Origin: Scortum barcoo
Taxonomy: Eukaryota > Chordata > Actinopteri > Centrarchiformes > Terapontidae
Assembly: GCA_023238725.1 (NCBI GenBank)
Contig: CM041546.1
Location: 17,747,492-17,811,491, forward strand
Length of the DNA: 64,000 nucleotides
Direction: 5' to 3'
Of this stretch, positions 41,131 to 54,200 are shown piece after piece (within the stretch, counting starts at the first letter, position 1; each line of letters starts with the position of its first letter). Made by a program: the position numbers and the translations under genes. A model generated the notes under the pieces. It made no database searches. It was not told the origin of the DNA and saw only the letters and a program-made list of their open reading frames with translations.

Positions 41131-42744
41131 ATGGCATATTATTTTCTATAAATCTAAATCTTTGTTACACATTGACTCGTGGTCTTGCCTAGTCAGACAG
41201 CAGCCCCAATATGCCTGTTTCTTGCACCCTGCTCGGCTTGTCTGGGACTTCAGGTGCACCAAAGAGAAAAAAACGAGAGGGGAGGGGATTGTCCTTCACT
41301 ATCAGTCTCGGGTGCATTCACATGGACAGCGGTCCTCCCCTTTATGTCCCCGAGCGAAATCAGACGAGCTCACATGTATAAATTGTGCCCTTCGGTGTTG
41401 ACATTTATTTCATCATCATACCTTAGCTGAGGGGGAGAACAGTGTAGCAGAACGCTGCCGGCCTCAATTTGGATAACATTTACACTTAGTATGTAAAGTC
41501 ACACACCTTTGCATCAGTCCTTTTCCAAGGTGATGGTAAGATTAATGTCACTAAATCCATGACATTTAAGCACCATTTTTAAATTACTATTAAATGTCAA
41601 TCATGTCAATAAGGCCTGCTGATTCTATTTATAGCCAATGAAAAATCACTTGAAGCTATCACGCTGAAATTAGGATTCAAATGACATCAGGTAGGGCTGA
41701 ATCATTTGGGGAGGATGGTATTAAATCTTGCTTTGTTGGCCTGACACTCTGAGAGAGGCGCAATGGTGAAACCCCGTTAGTCATTTTCTGGTTGTGATTG
41801 CTGGAAATTTCCACAACCCTGAGACATCCCCATTCAATTAAATCTGTGATGAACTTCTGGGAAGCAAATACAGAAACAAATGTAAGCGGCAAATTAGTTG
41901 AGATAGTTTCCTTTTTGTAAGTCGCCGCAGGTTGTTTCCCTTAAACTTTATGTGGCAACCTGCTGTACGAATCACATAGTGAAAACTTACCGAAAAACAA
42001 ATACTACAGAGTATGAAAGTACTCATTAACAAAGTAAAACAAAAAAGAAAGAAAAGAAAACAAATAGTCAAAGCCAATAAAAAACACACAACAACTGATT
42101 GTTTTAAATGTACAAAGTTGCACAGGTCTTTTATCAGTATTTGAAAAATATTCAACAATGAAAGTTAAATCAAACAGTAAGAATAAGTAATAACAATAAT
42201 TAATATCTGCAATAACTAGACTTAAAATCAGAACTTTTTAGTTGTTTTCTTTTTTTACTGAAACACCTGAGGGAAGCAAATAAAAATAGAACCCAGAAAA
42301 AATAACCACTGAGGTTTAGAAAAAGAAAAAGAAAAAGATCACAAAATAAAGTCAAGACAAGCTCATACAGGGGTCACTCACTTCATCTGTATGTACAGCA
42401 CATTCGCTCCACAACTGTGCAGGACAGCAGTGATGAAAAGAACAGTGAGAATGAAAACTCGTCTCCGCATTCGGCTCCCAGGCTTACGGCCCTTAACGTC
42501 AGCATTGGCAGCCGTATGGAATTACATGTAAAGGCAGGGTGAAGCAGAGAAAACTACAACAGAAACAGGAAAACCCATTTGGAGCTGGCTAGCGAATGCA
42601 TTCTTTTTCCTTTTATGCGAGTATTACAACCACAGAACTGAGAGTACTCCATTTGTTACTTTGATTTTAAAGGCTGAGAAAGCATTGTCCTGTTCACAAA
42701 ATAACCCAAGCATACAGTGGAAACACAGCCCAGCATCAGTTTTT

Positions 42745-42750
42745 TTTAAT
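42745..42750 (-). other. candidate polyadenylation signal ATTAAA for man1c1
   Basis: Downstream of the stop (43503) on the minus strand I find no AATAAA before 41404-41409. The first common variant, ATTAAA, is at 42745-42750, about 755 nt after the stop. This would imply a 3' UTR of about 0.75 kb. A hexamer of this kind is expected by chance in AT-rich DNA, so this is only a candidate. Confidence 0.2.
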
Positions 42751-43502
42751 AAATGGTCCCTGGATGCATAAGACACTGCCTCTTTCCTGTCACCTTCTAA
42801 CTTGAAAAAAAAATTCATTCAGGCTTGTTTCAGTAAGAAACATGACATCAACATTAGTTTGGAGGAGGATTCAAGAATCCCATTTCATGTTTTGTCTGTA
42901 CATTAATCAATATTCATTATAATTCAATCCTTGCAGTAAATTTCACTTTCTGTCACACCTCACCAAAAACACATTACTGGAAAAGAGGAAAATAGAAATG
43001 CAAAGAAACCTTTGGTCAAAGAGTGTACTCACAAAGGAAAAAATGCAATGACAAGATATAAGGAAATCATTCATCACTTAAGATTAACAAAACAACGAAA
43101 TCAAGGAGCAAAACTCAAGTGGTTTTCTATACGTTTCTCTCTCTTTCTAACAATATGGCCCATAGTTCAACCCTCCTCCCATACATTTGGGTCTGCAAGG
43201 TATACTGGTTTCCTCACAGAGGAAAGAAGGAAAGAAAAAGGTGCTCTTTTCATGAAAGTCATGTTTGTCTTGATTGTCCACAAAAAAGAAGTGCCAGCAG
43301 GAAGTAACCCCGGCGAAAGGATATACAATCACAGCGTAAAACGACAACATCCTTTACTGGAAAGGAATTGAGAGTCCATGACACGCTCCTGAAAAGACTC
43401 TGAACCTGCATTGAATTGGTGTTTGCAATATTTGTGTGATTCTGTGTGTGTGCACATGATCTGTGCAAATGTGTCTGTCTCAGTTGTTGTTGGTGATCAG
43501 TT

Positions 43503-43644
43503 TTATTCGGAGACTGTCTTATCCTGTGTGGCTTCATCCCTCAGGCAGCTCTTGCGGATGATGGGCAGCGGGTGGGCCTCTGTGTTGAAGACCCAGTCTT
43601 CCAGTGGGAGAAGGTCGTCATCAGAGAAGAGCAGGTACAGATAC
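43503..43644 (-). CDS. man1c1: man1c1 last coding exon, residues 313-359 and stop
   Basis: The exon encodes YLYLLFSDDDLLPLEDWVFN, then TEAHPLPII and the short divergent tail RKSCLRDEATQDKTVSE before TAA at 43503-43505. Thr334 in FNTEAHP is the conserved calcium ligand at the bottom of the barrel. The C-terminal tail is variable in the family and is not diagnostic. The acceptor is TTGCTCAG at 43645-43652. The stop codon overlaps an AATAAA string (minus strand, 43502-43507), which is probably fortuitous because cleavage there would give almost no 3' UTR. Confidence 0.95.
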
Positions 43645-45165
43645 CTGAGCAAACACAAAGAACATCCATTTAATTAAATCAAAAGCTGAAATTTTGGCTT
43701 TCTGTTTCCATTAGAGTAATTACATACACTGGTAGGAACACTTTGTGCCAGTTTTCAAGAGTCGCATTTGCCGGTTTCTTTATAGTTTTGAACCAGGACT
43801 GTCAGTGTCTCAGGGAGCAGTACCCCAGGAAATCACTGCAGTCGGCCAAGAAATCATCCTGCCATAACCACAACTTGGCATTTCTACCCTTAGCCTTGTT
43901 GTATGAATCAATTCAATGAGGTATAACGTAAATTGGAGATCTTTAGACATGCTGGTAGGAGGATTTTGATTCTCTCAGACAGAGCCAGGGTAGCTGTTCT
44001 CTCTCGTTTCTAATCTTTGTGCCAAGATAACCGTATCCTGGCTATAGCTTCATATTTAACATTCACACGAGTGATACTGATGTCCTCATCTAATTCTCAA
44101 GAAAAAGAAATAGCGCGCATATATTTTCCAAAATGTGGAAGTATCTCTTTCAGTGGCCGGATTACAGTCCCCTTTCTGCAGTTTGGACTATTTCTAAAAT
44201 TTTGATTTGTGTAAGTAAAATCTTTATCCTCACTACAGGAAGCAGTATATGGTGTATGGCGTATGGAGGCAGAGAAGAAACATAATTACCATCCTGCTGC
44301 ATGTCAATGTGGATTAGCAGTAAAAGAGTGTAAATACACTGATTGATTTCCTGTGCAACCTTGACTAATTTAATCTTTGTAGTTAACGCACAGACCGTAC
44401 TGCCATGTTAATCAAGCATTTTCAGAAAGTAAGCTTCTCTCAGTAAGTTCCTCTTAATTATCCATTACAATTGTCTCTCTGTATCTTCACATGAAGGATA
44501 AGGCAAAACAAACAATGCACTGATCCCACTGATGAGTACTGTTTGTGAAGCTAAAGCCTGATATGCCTTATTTTTGAATGATTATCCAAAAATGATGAAA
44601 CACACTTAAATGACCCACACCGTTGCTCTGGTTGACATGGTCCTCCACTACCATTAATTAGTTACCAAATATATATTAATCTGCTGCTGAAAATAGTCCC
44701 TAAAAAGATGTACTCCAGTTTTAGTAATATTTGCTAAAAACTACAGTGTCCAGGTGTTTCGGGAAATTACTGAGCTCATGCATTGTGAGCGGTTTTTAAA
44801 GATTGACAGAGGAAAGGTCTTGGGGCTGAGTGCCTCAGACATGGTAGAGAAAGAGATGGATTACCACATTGAAGGTTTTCTTCTTTTCATGGTATTTTTG
44901 ACATGAACAAAATGTGGAAAAATAGCAGTCTTAATCTTTAACCACTTAACCAGAACACTTTCTTAGTATTGGCTGCATTCAGCAAACTCCACCACAAGTG
45001 TCATGCAAGAATGCTTTACAATCTCAATGTTGTATTACAAAATTATTCACAAGCAAAAGTCTTTTGTCATGATTAGTCGCTTCAGTTCTGAAGCAGATAC
45101 ACATTAGCAATAGTGTAAAACTGGGTGAATCAGCAGCACAGTTGTTGTCAAAAGTTGTCTCAGGT

Positions 45166-45237
<72 letters not shown>

Positions 45238-48200
45238 TCTCTTTACCTACTAACTGATATGTCGTGTAGTACCCTGAATGGTTTGTGTTACTAATGACCG
45301 AAGAATGGGAGGAGGTAAAATTGAGGTGCCTAAACACCATCTATTTGCTATCCGTGTTTCTAGAAGAACAAAATGCAAAATGAGCAAAATGAAGAACATC
45401 ACAATCAAAGTGTGATTGGATTCTCCTCAAATGAATGCGGGAGCAGACAGTGTCTGTGTCTCATTCACACAACAGCTAATAGGTAGAGATGTCTCACATC
45501 ACAGGCATCCAGTACTGGACCCTATATTACTTTCTATATCTTTGATAGTTTTTGCAGATGCGGTCTTACTTGAGTGTCTCTGAGAGAAAGAAGCTCTGCT
45601 GCATGTTATCGTGGCTGACTGTCACGGTGTAGACGTCACGGATCCCGGAGAAGCCAGACTCCACTCTGCAGTGCCGCTCCAGGGCCTGACAGGGGACACA
45701 AGAGGGCAGGATTAAAGGTGTGCATGTCTTTAAAAATACTGTTATTCTGGACAAAGGAAAGCCCACTTCTTACTAGCTTGATTGTACTGATTGGCTGATT
45801 AACAGCTCATTCATTTAATCACAGATGTCTATTCACCCACTCAGTCATACAGCTCTCACAGAGTGGCGGTTTCACTTCTGCACGCTGACAGAAGAAAATA
45901 TTTTACTTAATATGTACAGAGAAAATCACAGGGCGTATGAATAAAATACTCTTCCTCTGATATAGAGAAAGCCCTTCACTCAACAACAGCGTGTCCACGT
46001 ACACCTAAAGAAAGAAGCAAAGGATGGAACACGTCAAGCTCTTCAGCCGGCTCCACAATTGAAGTCCAAGCAAAGCTAAATCTGACAAGGGCTAATGGAG
46101 AGTGGCTGAGCTAGCCAAGCGGATTAGCACATTATTACCCCTGCTACAAAGGGCTGGCTTATACGTGCTAATTAACAAAGACCCCGATGTGCTAATGCTT
46201 GATGTTCATGAAGAGAAGCGTTGTGCACTGCTTTCAACCTTTGTGCCCGATAATTAAAGGCCCGTCAAACTCGTCAGCCTGATCTCTCCACTTCTGTGCG
46301 CACTAAATTAATGCTAAATCTATCATGCCAGCCCTCTACAGTTTACTACAGCTAATGTCCTGTGTATTGCCACATTAATAATGGTGCTCCCTGCACAACC
46401 TTCACCTCCTGCCAGTGGGATTGCTTGATCTACAAGCTAATGTATAGTGCCACGCGATATCGAGGAAGCTGGTAGAGGGTAATTGAGGGTGTTAAGGGGG
46501 CTTGACATAATAGGTGAGTACAATTTATAAAATCAGAGTCCAAGCCACTCCTACGAAGAAAGTATACTGAACAAAATTATGCGGTATTGTATCACCCTCT
46601 TAAATAAGAAAAAAGAAATCAAATTTATTCTTTATACCACACTGGCCTGAATATAATATTTTTTTCTTTCTTTTACATCTGAAAAAGTGTGGGTTAAGCC
46701 TTGGTGTTGCCAGTGTGTTTCTTCAGGTATGATTATGGTTTCTTTTTTTATATTTCAGTTCATTTGATCAGGACCAATGAATCAGTGTTTTCCTTTGGTT
46801 CTTTTCAGTTTGTTTTCACGCTAACCAGTTGGGTAACTCTTTGATTGGACAGGTTTGGAGTTATCCTGCATAAAAAGTCACGAAAATCACATTCTGGTGA
46901 CCAACCGGGGTCATGTTACACAATATTGCATCTTACTTGTTTTTTCAATTCTCTGGTGTCATAAAGAGCTCAGCATGAAATGAGAGCATTATAGGTCAAG
47001 ATTACAACTGGACCTTATATCATAAATTGTAAAAAACAGACAGAAATGGGACAAAAAAATTAATTTTGTACAATAATATTGCATGAGAGTAGTTACTATG
47101 TAGTCTCACTCCCTTTTTATGAGGGAACCTCTAAAATACACAAGGAAAGATACAGGACACAAGCCGAACACACCACAGATTTTAACTGTGCTTAAATTTC
47201 TCGTTGATCCCTGCACTCACGTAGTGATGCGTATGTTACCATGGTTACAACACAGTTATTAATCCCACACATCAGGAGATAACTTTACAGTTCATTATTA
47301 GCAGGTGAATGTTATCTTCGTTTAGTTTTTTTATTCAAGCTAAAATCATACATCTGCTGTCACACAGTCAGGCAGGAGGCTCTGCCACACCGACCCACAG
47401 AAACTGTACAGGGTTGGTCACACAATGTCAGTAATGAGGAGCTCAAAAGGACGGTCTGAAAAATGCTTACAGGCATTGAACATGACTTTTGAACTGCTTT
47501 CAAGACGCTGACAATGGAGTGCCGTGGTGGCCTGAATATAAGACAACCTAGACTGTGAGACGACCCGCTCTTTTCCAACAGGTTATGGAAAAAGAGTTTT
47601 TGAACATCAGGAGAGTTTCCCCCGAGATGCTATTAATCCATAGAGGAGATGATCTTCATCTTTTAAATTTTTCCTCTCATAAAAGTAATACATGAAAACC
47701 TTCCATTAAAATAGAAAGCACACGTGGCTATCTCAACTAATAATCACACGCTCTGCTGTCAGGCTGGCAAAGTGGTCAGAATGATTGTCTGGCCGTGATC
47801 ATTTTTCAGACAGTTTGAACTGCTCATGATGATATTCTGTGAAATTCTCAGCAGCTCAAAATAATTTCTTCTCTTCTTTGCCCGCTAAAAAACAACATTA
47901 GACACTTTTGACTGGGCTCCACTTGTCAGGCTTTTAAACACTTCAATAAAGCCATCAGAATACAACAGACACATTGACTTTACTCTAAAGGCCAGATTAT
48001 GATAGAAAATAAATAGATTGTGATTTCCTAGTTCATTGGAAATCATAAGTGTTTTTGTTTTGTTTTTTTTTAAGTGGCCACACTTGGAGGAGGTGTGAAA
48101 AGCCAGAAGCAATGGAGAGGGGGACGTGATGGGGATAAGAGTGGACATTTTCAGGCAATTTTACACGTGGTTGTTCACATGGCACGTGACAGACATAGTT

Positions 48201-51200
48201 GTGTAAAGACTGGGGGAAAAAAAAAAGAAAGCTTGAGAAAGAAAGTTAAAACCTGGCTCCTTTTCTCACCTCCACACAGCAGGCCAGTCACAGCAAGGAG
48301 TGGTCGGGCTATGCTGGCAGCTTAAAAGATGCACGCGTTAGCTTAGAAAATTTAAGGCTAAAAACAAACCCAAAACGAAACGCTCTGTTGGAGTCTGGGT
48401 TAAACCAGAACTGTCTTTCCAAGAAAAAAGAAAAATTAACTGGACAAGCAAGACAAATGTGGAAAAGGATTTAGACATGAGAATAGAGCAGTATTGGTGT
48501 ATCTCACCTCAACAGCCTCCCAACCCCACTCTCTGTACTTGGGGTCGTGGGTCAGTCTCCACATGTACATGTAGCTCTCGATGACCTCCGGTCGTAGGAT
48601 GTAATACCTGTCGCTCAGCCTGGTTGCTGTGGCTTCACCGCCACCGTCAAATCTGAATGCCTCAGGTCCCAGTTTGGTTGCTGGCGGAGAGAAAAAAATA
48701 AAGACAAACATCAAACACTGATTTTTATTTCAGCGTATATATACCAGCGGTTTGTCAACAGACCTGCAGTCCACTTCTACAAAGCATGCAATGTTTTTCT
48801 TTCTCTTTTTGCAAGTGAATGAACACAACATTACAATGTACAGAAAAAAATCATTCAATTACTGTTGTTATTTTTTTTAAATAAAAAAAAATCGTGAGGC
48901 AAGTGAAACAATTAAGACTTTCCCAGCTGTACAGATGGTCTGTGGGCTTCTCTTTTTCGCTCTTTCCTCCTTATTCTTCTCCCCACTTCCATTATATTTC
49001 TGTCATATTCCCAGACCGAATGGCAGAGAGATTCTATTCACGATACGGCACAAAGGAATCTATTCTTACCAAGGTCAGGACAGGAGCATCAGCATGGCAG
49101 CATCTTGAAGCACGCTCAGAGTAGAAGTTGTACTGTGGCATCCAAGACAATTTTGAAATTTCGTTTCTACCCACGCTGCTCGATTTGCTGAGACTTCTTT
49201 GTTCTGTCTTATCATCTGATATTTAAACCAACCACTGTGTAGATGCTTGGAAAATAGCAGGAAGCAAGTTCTTTGTGGTCATTGTAGATTTTGCGAGTAG
49301 CTGCATACGATTGGGCCAGACAATCGTTTTCAAATAGGTAAGTCAGTGTGATGGGCAGCAGGGCCACCTGGTCTGCTAGTCCATTATTGTGTGTGTGTGA
49401 GTCAGACTGAACATGCAAGACAAGGAGATACATGAAAGCAATAAAGTAACCGATAGACTGTACTATACACACATGGCTGTATAAAAGGGTAATGACAGGA
49501 AGGAAATTAGGAAAAACAGGTGACGACTAGTGAGTGTATGATGGCTAAATGGAGCAGTAAGAATGAGAACTGGCTACCTGAGGCCTTTACAATCTGTAGA
49601 ACAGATAACACTTTCTCTGCTTACACCCTCCATTTAGGAAAAAAAATATCTCTCTTACAGGATGGGCAGACAGACAATAGGTAGACAGAAGCAGCAAAAC
49701 ATTAATATGGAGCCTATAACTTTTTCCCCTCGACTGCACAAAGAACCAGTCCTTTTATTTAAAATGTATGCCTATTCTAATTTCCCCTTTGTTATAAGCA
49801 CACTCCATCATGTTTCAGTAAAAAGTATCTCTGTTTGTCAGATCTGCTCCTGTTTTAATTTTCTCTTTATGGTGTCTGTAGTTGATGGGTGCTCAGAACT
49901 GTCCTCAATGTTTCGCTGCCCAGTGAAGTTTTCTTGTAAACCATCAAAAGTGACATTTACTGCCATTTGTAGATTAGTGGAATGGGGAGAAACCATTGGC
50001 AGGAATGTGTGCTGCTTTGCCCGTGAACACATCTGCATGCACGTAGGTCTTTGTGTGCACGCGTGACACAAACAGGCTCACTTATTAAAAAAAAGGGCAC
50101 CTTTAACCAGCGTCCTTCTTGTACATTCAGCCACTTCCACAGCACCAGCCTGGGCAGCACAACAACATAACCATGCCACACCTGTCACTCTACTGCTCGG
50201 TCTCTCCAGCTGAAACACTTTTCATTACATCTGTGTGATTCCTAAACCACCCCTGGGCTCTTTCCACATTCTGTGTTCGGCTTCCTGATGCCCTGTTTTG
50301 AACAAAATAATTCTCTGTGGTGTTGATGCTTGTGATTGGAATGCTAATACTAATTCAACAGAGGATCATCGGTAACTCCCAGCGCAGACAACACAATCGA
50401 TTTTCCCAGAAGTCCATCTGATGAATTGCACGCCCGCATCAAACACAATTTAGAAGTTGGTCTCAGGATTTGTTTTACCAGCTTTGGGAATTCAATAGCA
50501 GCCTTTTACGCTAAAATACATGTTTGGTCTCAACTTTTTACCAAGCTGCGCTTATTAACAGTAATTATGCATCAGTCTCAATACCGTCAAGCTCAAAGGG
50601 GTGTAGAGGGAAATTCGATTAAAACATTTGGGTAATAAGCTCTTAGAAATCCTCAGGCAGCCATTTAATTAGCTCCAAGGTTGAAATTCACATTTCCATA
50701 AATTGACCTCTGTTAGCTTCATACTGGCCTCGCTAAGCAGGTTAACACTGAAAATGACAAACTTGAAAACTGCATATTGTTTCTCGGGCTCAACTGTTGC
50801 ATGATACCAAGTCAGAAGGGACATAGGACTGGAGAGAAAAAGGGGACTGAGTATACAGGGGCCTTCTCACATGAGGGCCCACAATGATCTTGGATAGTTG
50901 TCAGGAGGGGTCTAAGGACAATATCTGCACAGGGTCCAGAATTTTATGCTGCAGACAAAATCCAGTCTTACTGTTACAATTACAGATCAAATAACCATTT
51001 TCCTACATTCCTACAGTAGTTAGAGTGTAGAATAAGAAGTGACAGCCCTGAATGATACATGCGGTCAGGTGGTCAAGTTGCTCACTTGCACATCAGGGCC
51101 TAAATCTCAACAGTAGGAATCCACAAAACTTAGCATTAAAAGTCCGTTACCACTTCTTCTTTAACCAGTAACCTTTTCCTCTTCCTGCTGCTTCTCTTGA

Positions 51201-54200
51201 TCTTACCGTTTACCGGCATCAGTCTGTTGCTGTGAAGATGGCAAACGAGCAGCAGAAGGAGAGGCTTCATGGTATCAGTGCTTAAGACAAAGCCAAATAG
51301 CAGCCACTTTGCGCACACACAAGAGCAAATCTCACCCTCACTCTCTTTTGCACAGACAGCTAATCCAAGAGCTGCTAAGCACCATCCATTCCCTTTAATG
51401 AGTGAAGTGAAACCTGGTGGCTGACTATGAAAGAGAAAGCCAGAGAAGCCTTTTGGGGCCGCAGATCAAAAGTATTCTGAGCGTATCAAGGAACCTGTTA
51501 TGTGATGAGTCACATTAGCTTACTGGAGAAGAGAAGGCAAATGAACACTTGAGGATGAATCTGTACAGCCCACCTAACAGTGGAGGGAGCAAAAAAAAAA
51601 AAAGGCTTGAAATTAGCAGAGGAGATTGTCAGGGCCAAGACAGATGCCAGGGAAGAGAAGAGATCAAACGAGGGTCTTTCCAAAAAAATGTGGGCAGGCT
51701 TCTTGCTGGCAACTCTTCCCCCATTTTTTCCCCCATCCCCTCTTTCTTTTTTGCATTTTTTCTCCTCTCTTCAGTACTCTTCTACTCTCCCTCATTTACA
51801 GGCTGGAACTGAAGTAAATTTGCCCAGGGACTTGGTTTTTATCACAGCGTTTACTCTCCGCACTTTACCTCCGTTTCCTCTGTTTTGTCTCTTTTCTTTC
51901 CATTCTTTCTGCTGAATTACAACGACGTACGATTATCAGTATCGAACACACTTAGAGGCGCCTCCACGTCTGCTGCCTACAACTGTGAGACGAGAATAAT
52001 TGAGAACTTTAATTCTTCGCTGCTCCTTATTAGGCCTGTCGTCTCTCTGCCGAGGTGAAGCCACCAAGAACGACTCTTCTTTTGAATGGGGGCAAAATTT
52101 AAATGCCTCAGGCTCTCTTAATTTGGAATATCGGTCTCCTAGACTCTTAATTTTCTTACTCTGAATGCCACCATAACCTTTCTTAACAAGACAGATAAAA
52201 TATACCACAAGAGTGATTAACCATAAAATATCACTGGCTTTTTTTTTCTTTTTTAAGGAAAGGCCTGTGTTATGTTACAGAAAATACAGACTTATTTGGA
52301 TCTTTAGAACACGAAGAACAAACGGAGATTAGCATGTTGCAGTAAGTGAAAAACTCACATAGGGAAAGCTTCATAAAATCCCCAATGATTGGTGATGGCC
52401 TGTGTGGGATCACTATGACCTTGTTGTGACAGCAGATAAAACATTCAACCTTCCTCCACAACTCCAACTCGTGGGTGATCTTTCAGGTTGACGTGATGCA
52501 TTTATATCCAAAACTAAATGAGCAGCAGCAGTCACTCATCCTCCGCCCTCCTCCTGCACTATTATGAAGCCTCTTGAAGCAAAGAGTCTCTTTACACTCT
52601 TCAGCATCCCTGACATGTCCACTCACCTGAGCGAGTGTAGCTCTCGTGGCACGTGTGTGTGATCTCCGCAGCCAGGTCCAGGAAGTGTTGCCTCTTCTCC
52701 GGCGCTCCGTCGTCAGCCCCGATGCCGATCATGCCCCCGGAGAAGCAGGCCAGGTGGCCCATCTTGTGATCCAGGATCCCCCCCCTCCACTCCGCCATGT
52801 AGGTGAGACCACCAGGTGACTTCTGTACCAGGTTAGCTTCAATTGCCTGCAGCAACACACAGTCAGAAACATTTGAACCTGATCTTTGTACTGTCCTTTA
52901 TTTATTGACATACTGTTTGCCACATAACTGTGTCTCCTTGGTCTGTGGTCTTCTCATCAATGGTTTTGTTACTGTGTATTTTTATACAGGTTTTTATTCT
53001 GGACTTTCAATCTTTCAACAAGTTCAAACTTTAGCAGCACAATTCTGCAGTCCAAACTCATCTTTACACATCTGCACAGGCCTTGATGTTCCCAAGCATA
53101 CCAAAAGGGAAAAGAGAGAAAAGATTTATCTCCAGCAAAAGCAGCACTCCGAGATTATTTTGTATTTCACTTTTCAAGTTAATAGCTCCGTGAGACCTGA
53201 CAAGTGTCAGTACCTGGCATCTGCAAGGACAGTTGATCTTCTCTGTTAAGGCCACTGCTTACTGATATATTTTGATGCCCTCTGCTTAAATGCAGTCTCC
53301 AATTCAGCTCTTTCAACTATTTGTTCTTTGTACTTTATTATTTCCTTTTATACATGTAAAATATATTAAATTTTCTGAAGTTGGTTATTGATCAGATTAA
53401 GTACTTTTGATTTAGGTACTTTAAGTATATTGTGGTGCTAATACTTAATAGATTTGAATACCTTTAAATTAGATGGACATGTAACTTAAGTAATTACTGC
53501 TTGAGCAGTCAGGCAGAATTGGAGGTAGAATAAGAGGAATCTATACATCGTGTTTTCTATAAAGGCATATATATGTGGACAGTCTTCAAACACATCAGGA
53601 ATGAATCCAACATGGCTGCTACACAATGTCAATGTCTGTATTTATATTTTAAATTATGTATGCAATGTACAACAGAAAGCAAACCTGTGAGAGTTTTCCA
53701 TCTGATACTCTGTGAAAAAGGATGTCCAGTATAAACCATTTAATAAATTTTCAAAAAAATAAAAGATAGACAGGAAAAGCAAAGAAAAAGAAAATATTAT
53801 TGAAAATAGACTTTTTAAAAAGAAAGATATCTCACTTTAGGGTTTTGCGCAGTTCTGCCTCATTGCTCTGTTTCTTGTCAGTGCTTTATGTTTTATGAGA
53901 CAGAAAACCACAGTAAACGTTAGAGGGACATCTCTTGAGATCATTTCTGAATGACTCATCACTCTCCCTCTTTTACAGATCCAGTTTTACTCTCATCTCT
54001 GGCTCGCTGCTTATTTTGCATTTGAATACAGGCCGATATTGAGCAGCAACACCCCACAAAGTGCTGATAATTAAGAGTCTAAAGTCCCTCTTGAATCTCA
54101 GGTCCAATCATTCATCATTTTTCTATATTACATTTTTTTAAGCAGCTCTTTCAGGATGAGCTTGGGAAGAAAAAATGAGGAAATTAAGTTATCCTCTTTC

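Larger units (their letters stand above)
39526..43502. other. sequence 3' of man1c1
   Basis: The part next to the stop codon is presumably the man1c1 3' UTR, of unknown length. Further down is a probable interspersed repeat at 40.6-41.1 kb. No other gene. Confidence 0.55.
43645..45569 (-). other. man1c1 last intron, 1.93 kb
   Basis: It contains one arm of the palindromic fish repeat (about 43945-44160) and an AT dinucleotide microsatellite (45169-45237). Nothing else was recognised. Confidence 0.8.

Noticed and set aside
51061..51130. GCGGTCAGGTGGTCAAGTTG segment considered as a tRNA or SINE head
   Set aside because: No convincing A/B box pair or cloverleaf could be drawn, and no body or tail follows.
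51549..51915. Overlapping plus-strand open frames rich in Phe, Pro and Ser
   Set aside because: Created by the pyrimidine-rich intronic tract; three frames are open at once, which points to composition.
52729..52923. Minus-strand frame overlapping a man1c1 exon in a different phase
   Set aside because: A shadow of the exon at 52627-52846; the alternative frame gives no GH47 sequence.
52803..53249. 148-codon plus-strand open frame across a man1c1 exon edge
   Set aside because: Antisense to a well-supported exon at its start and AT-rich intron after it; no domain.
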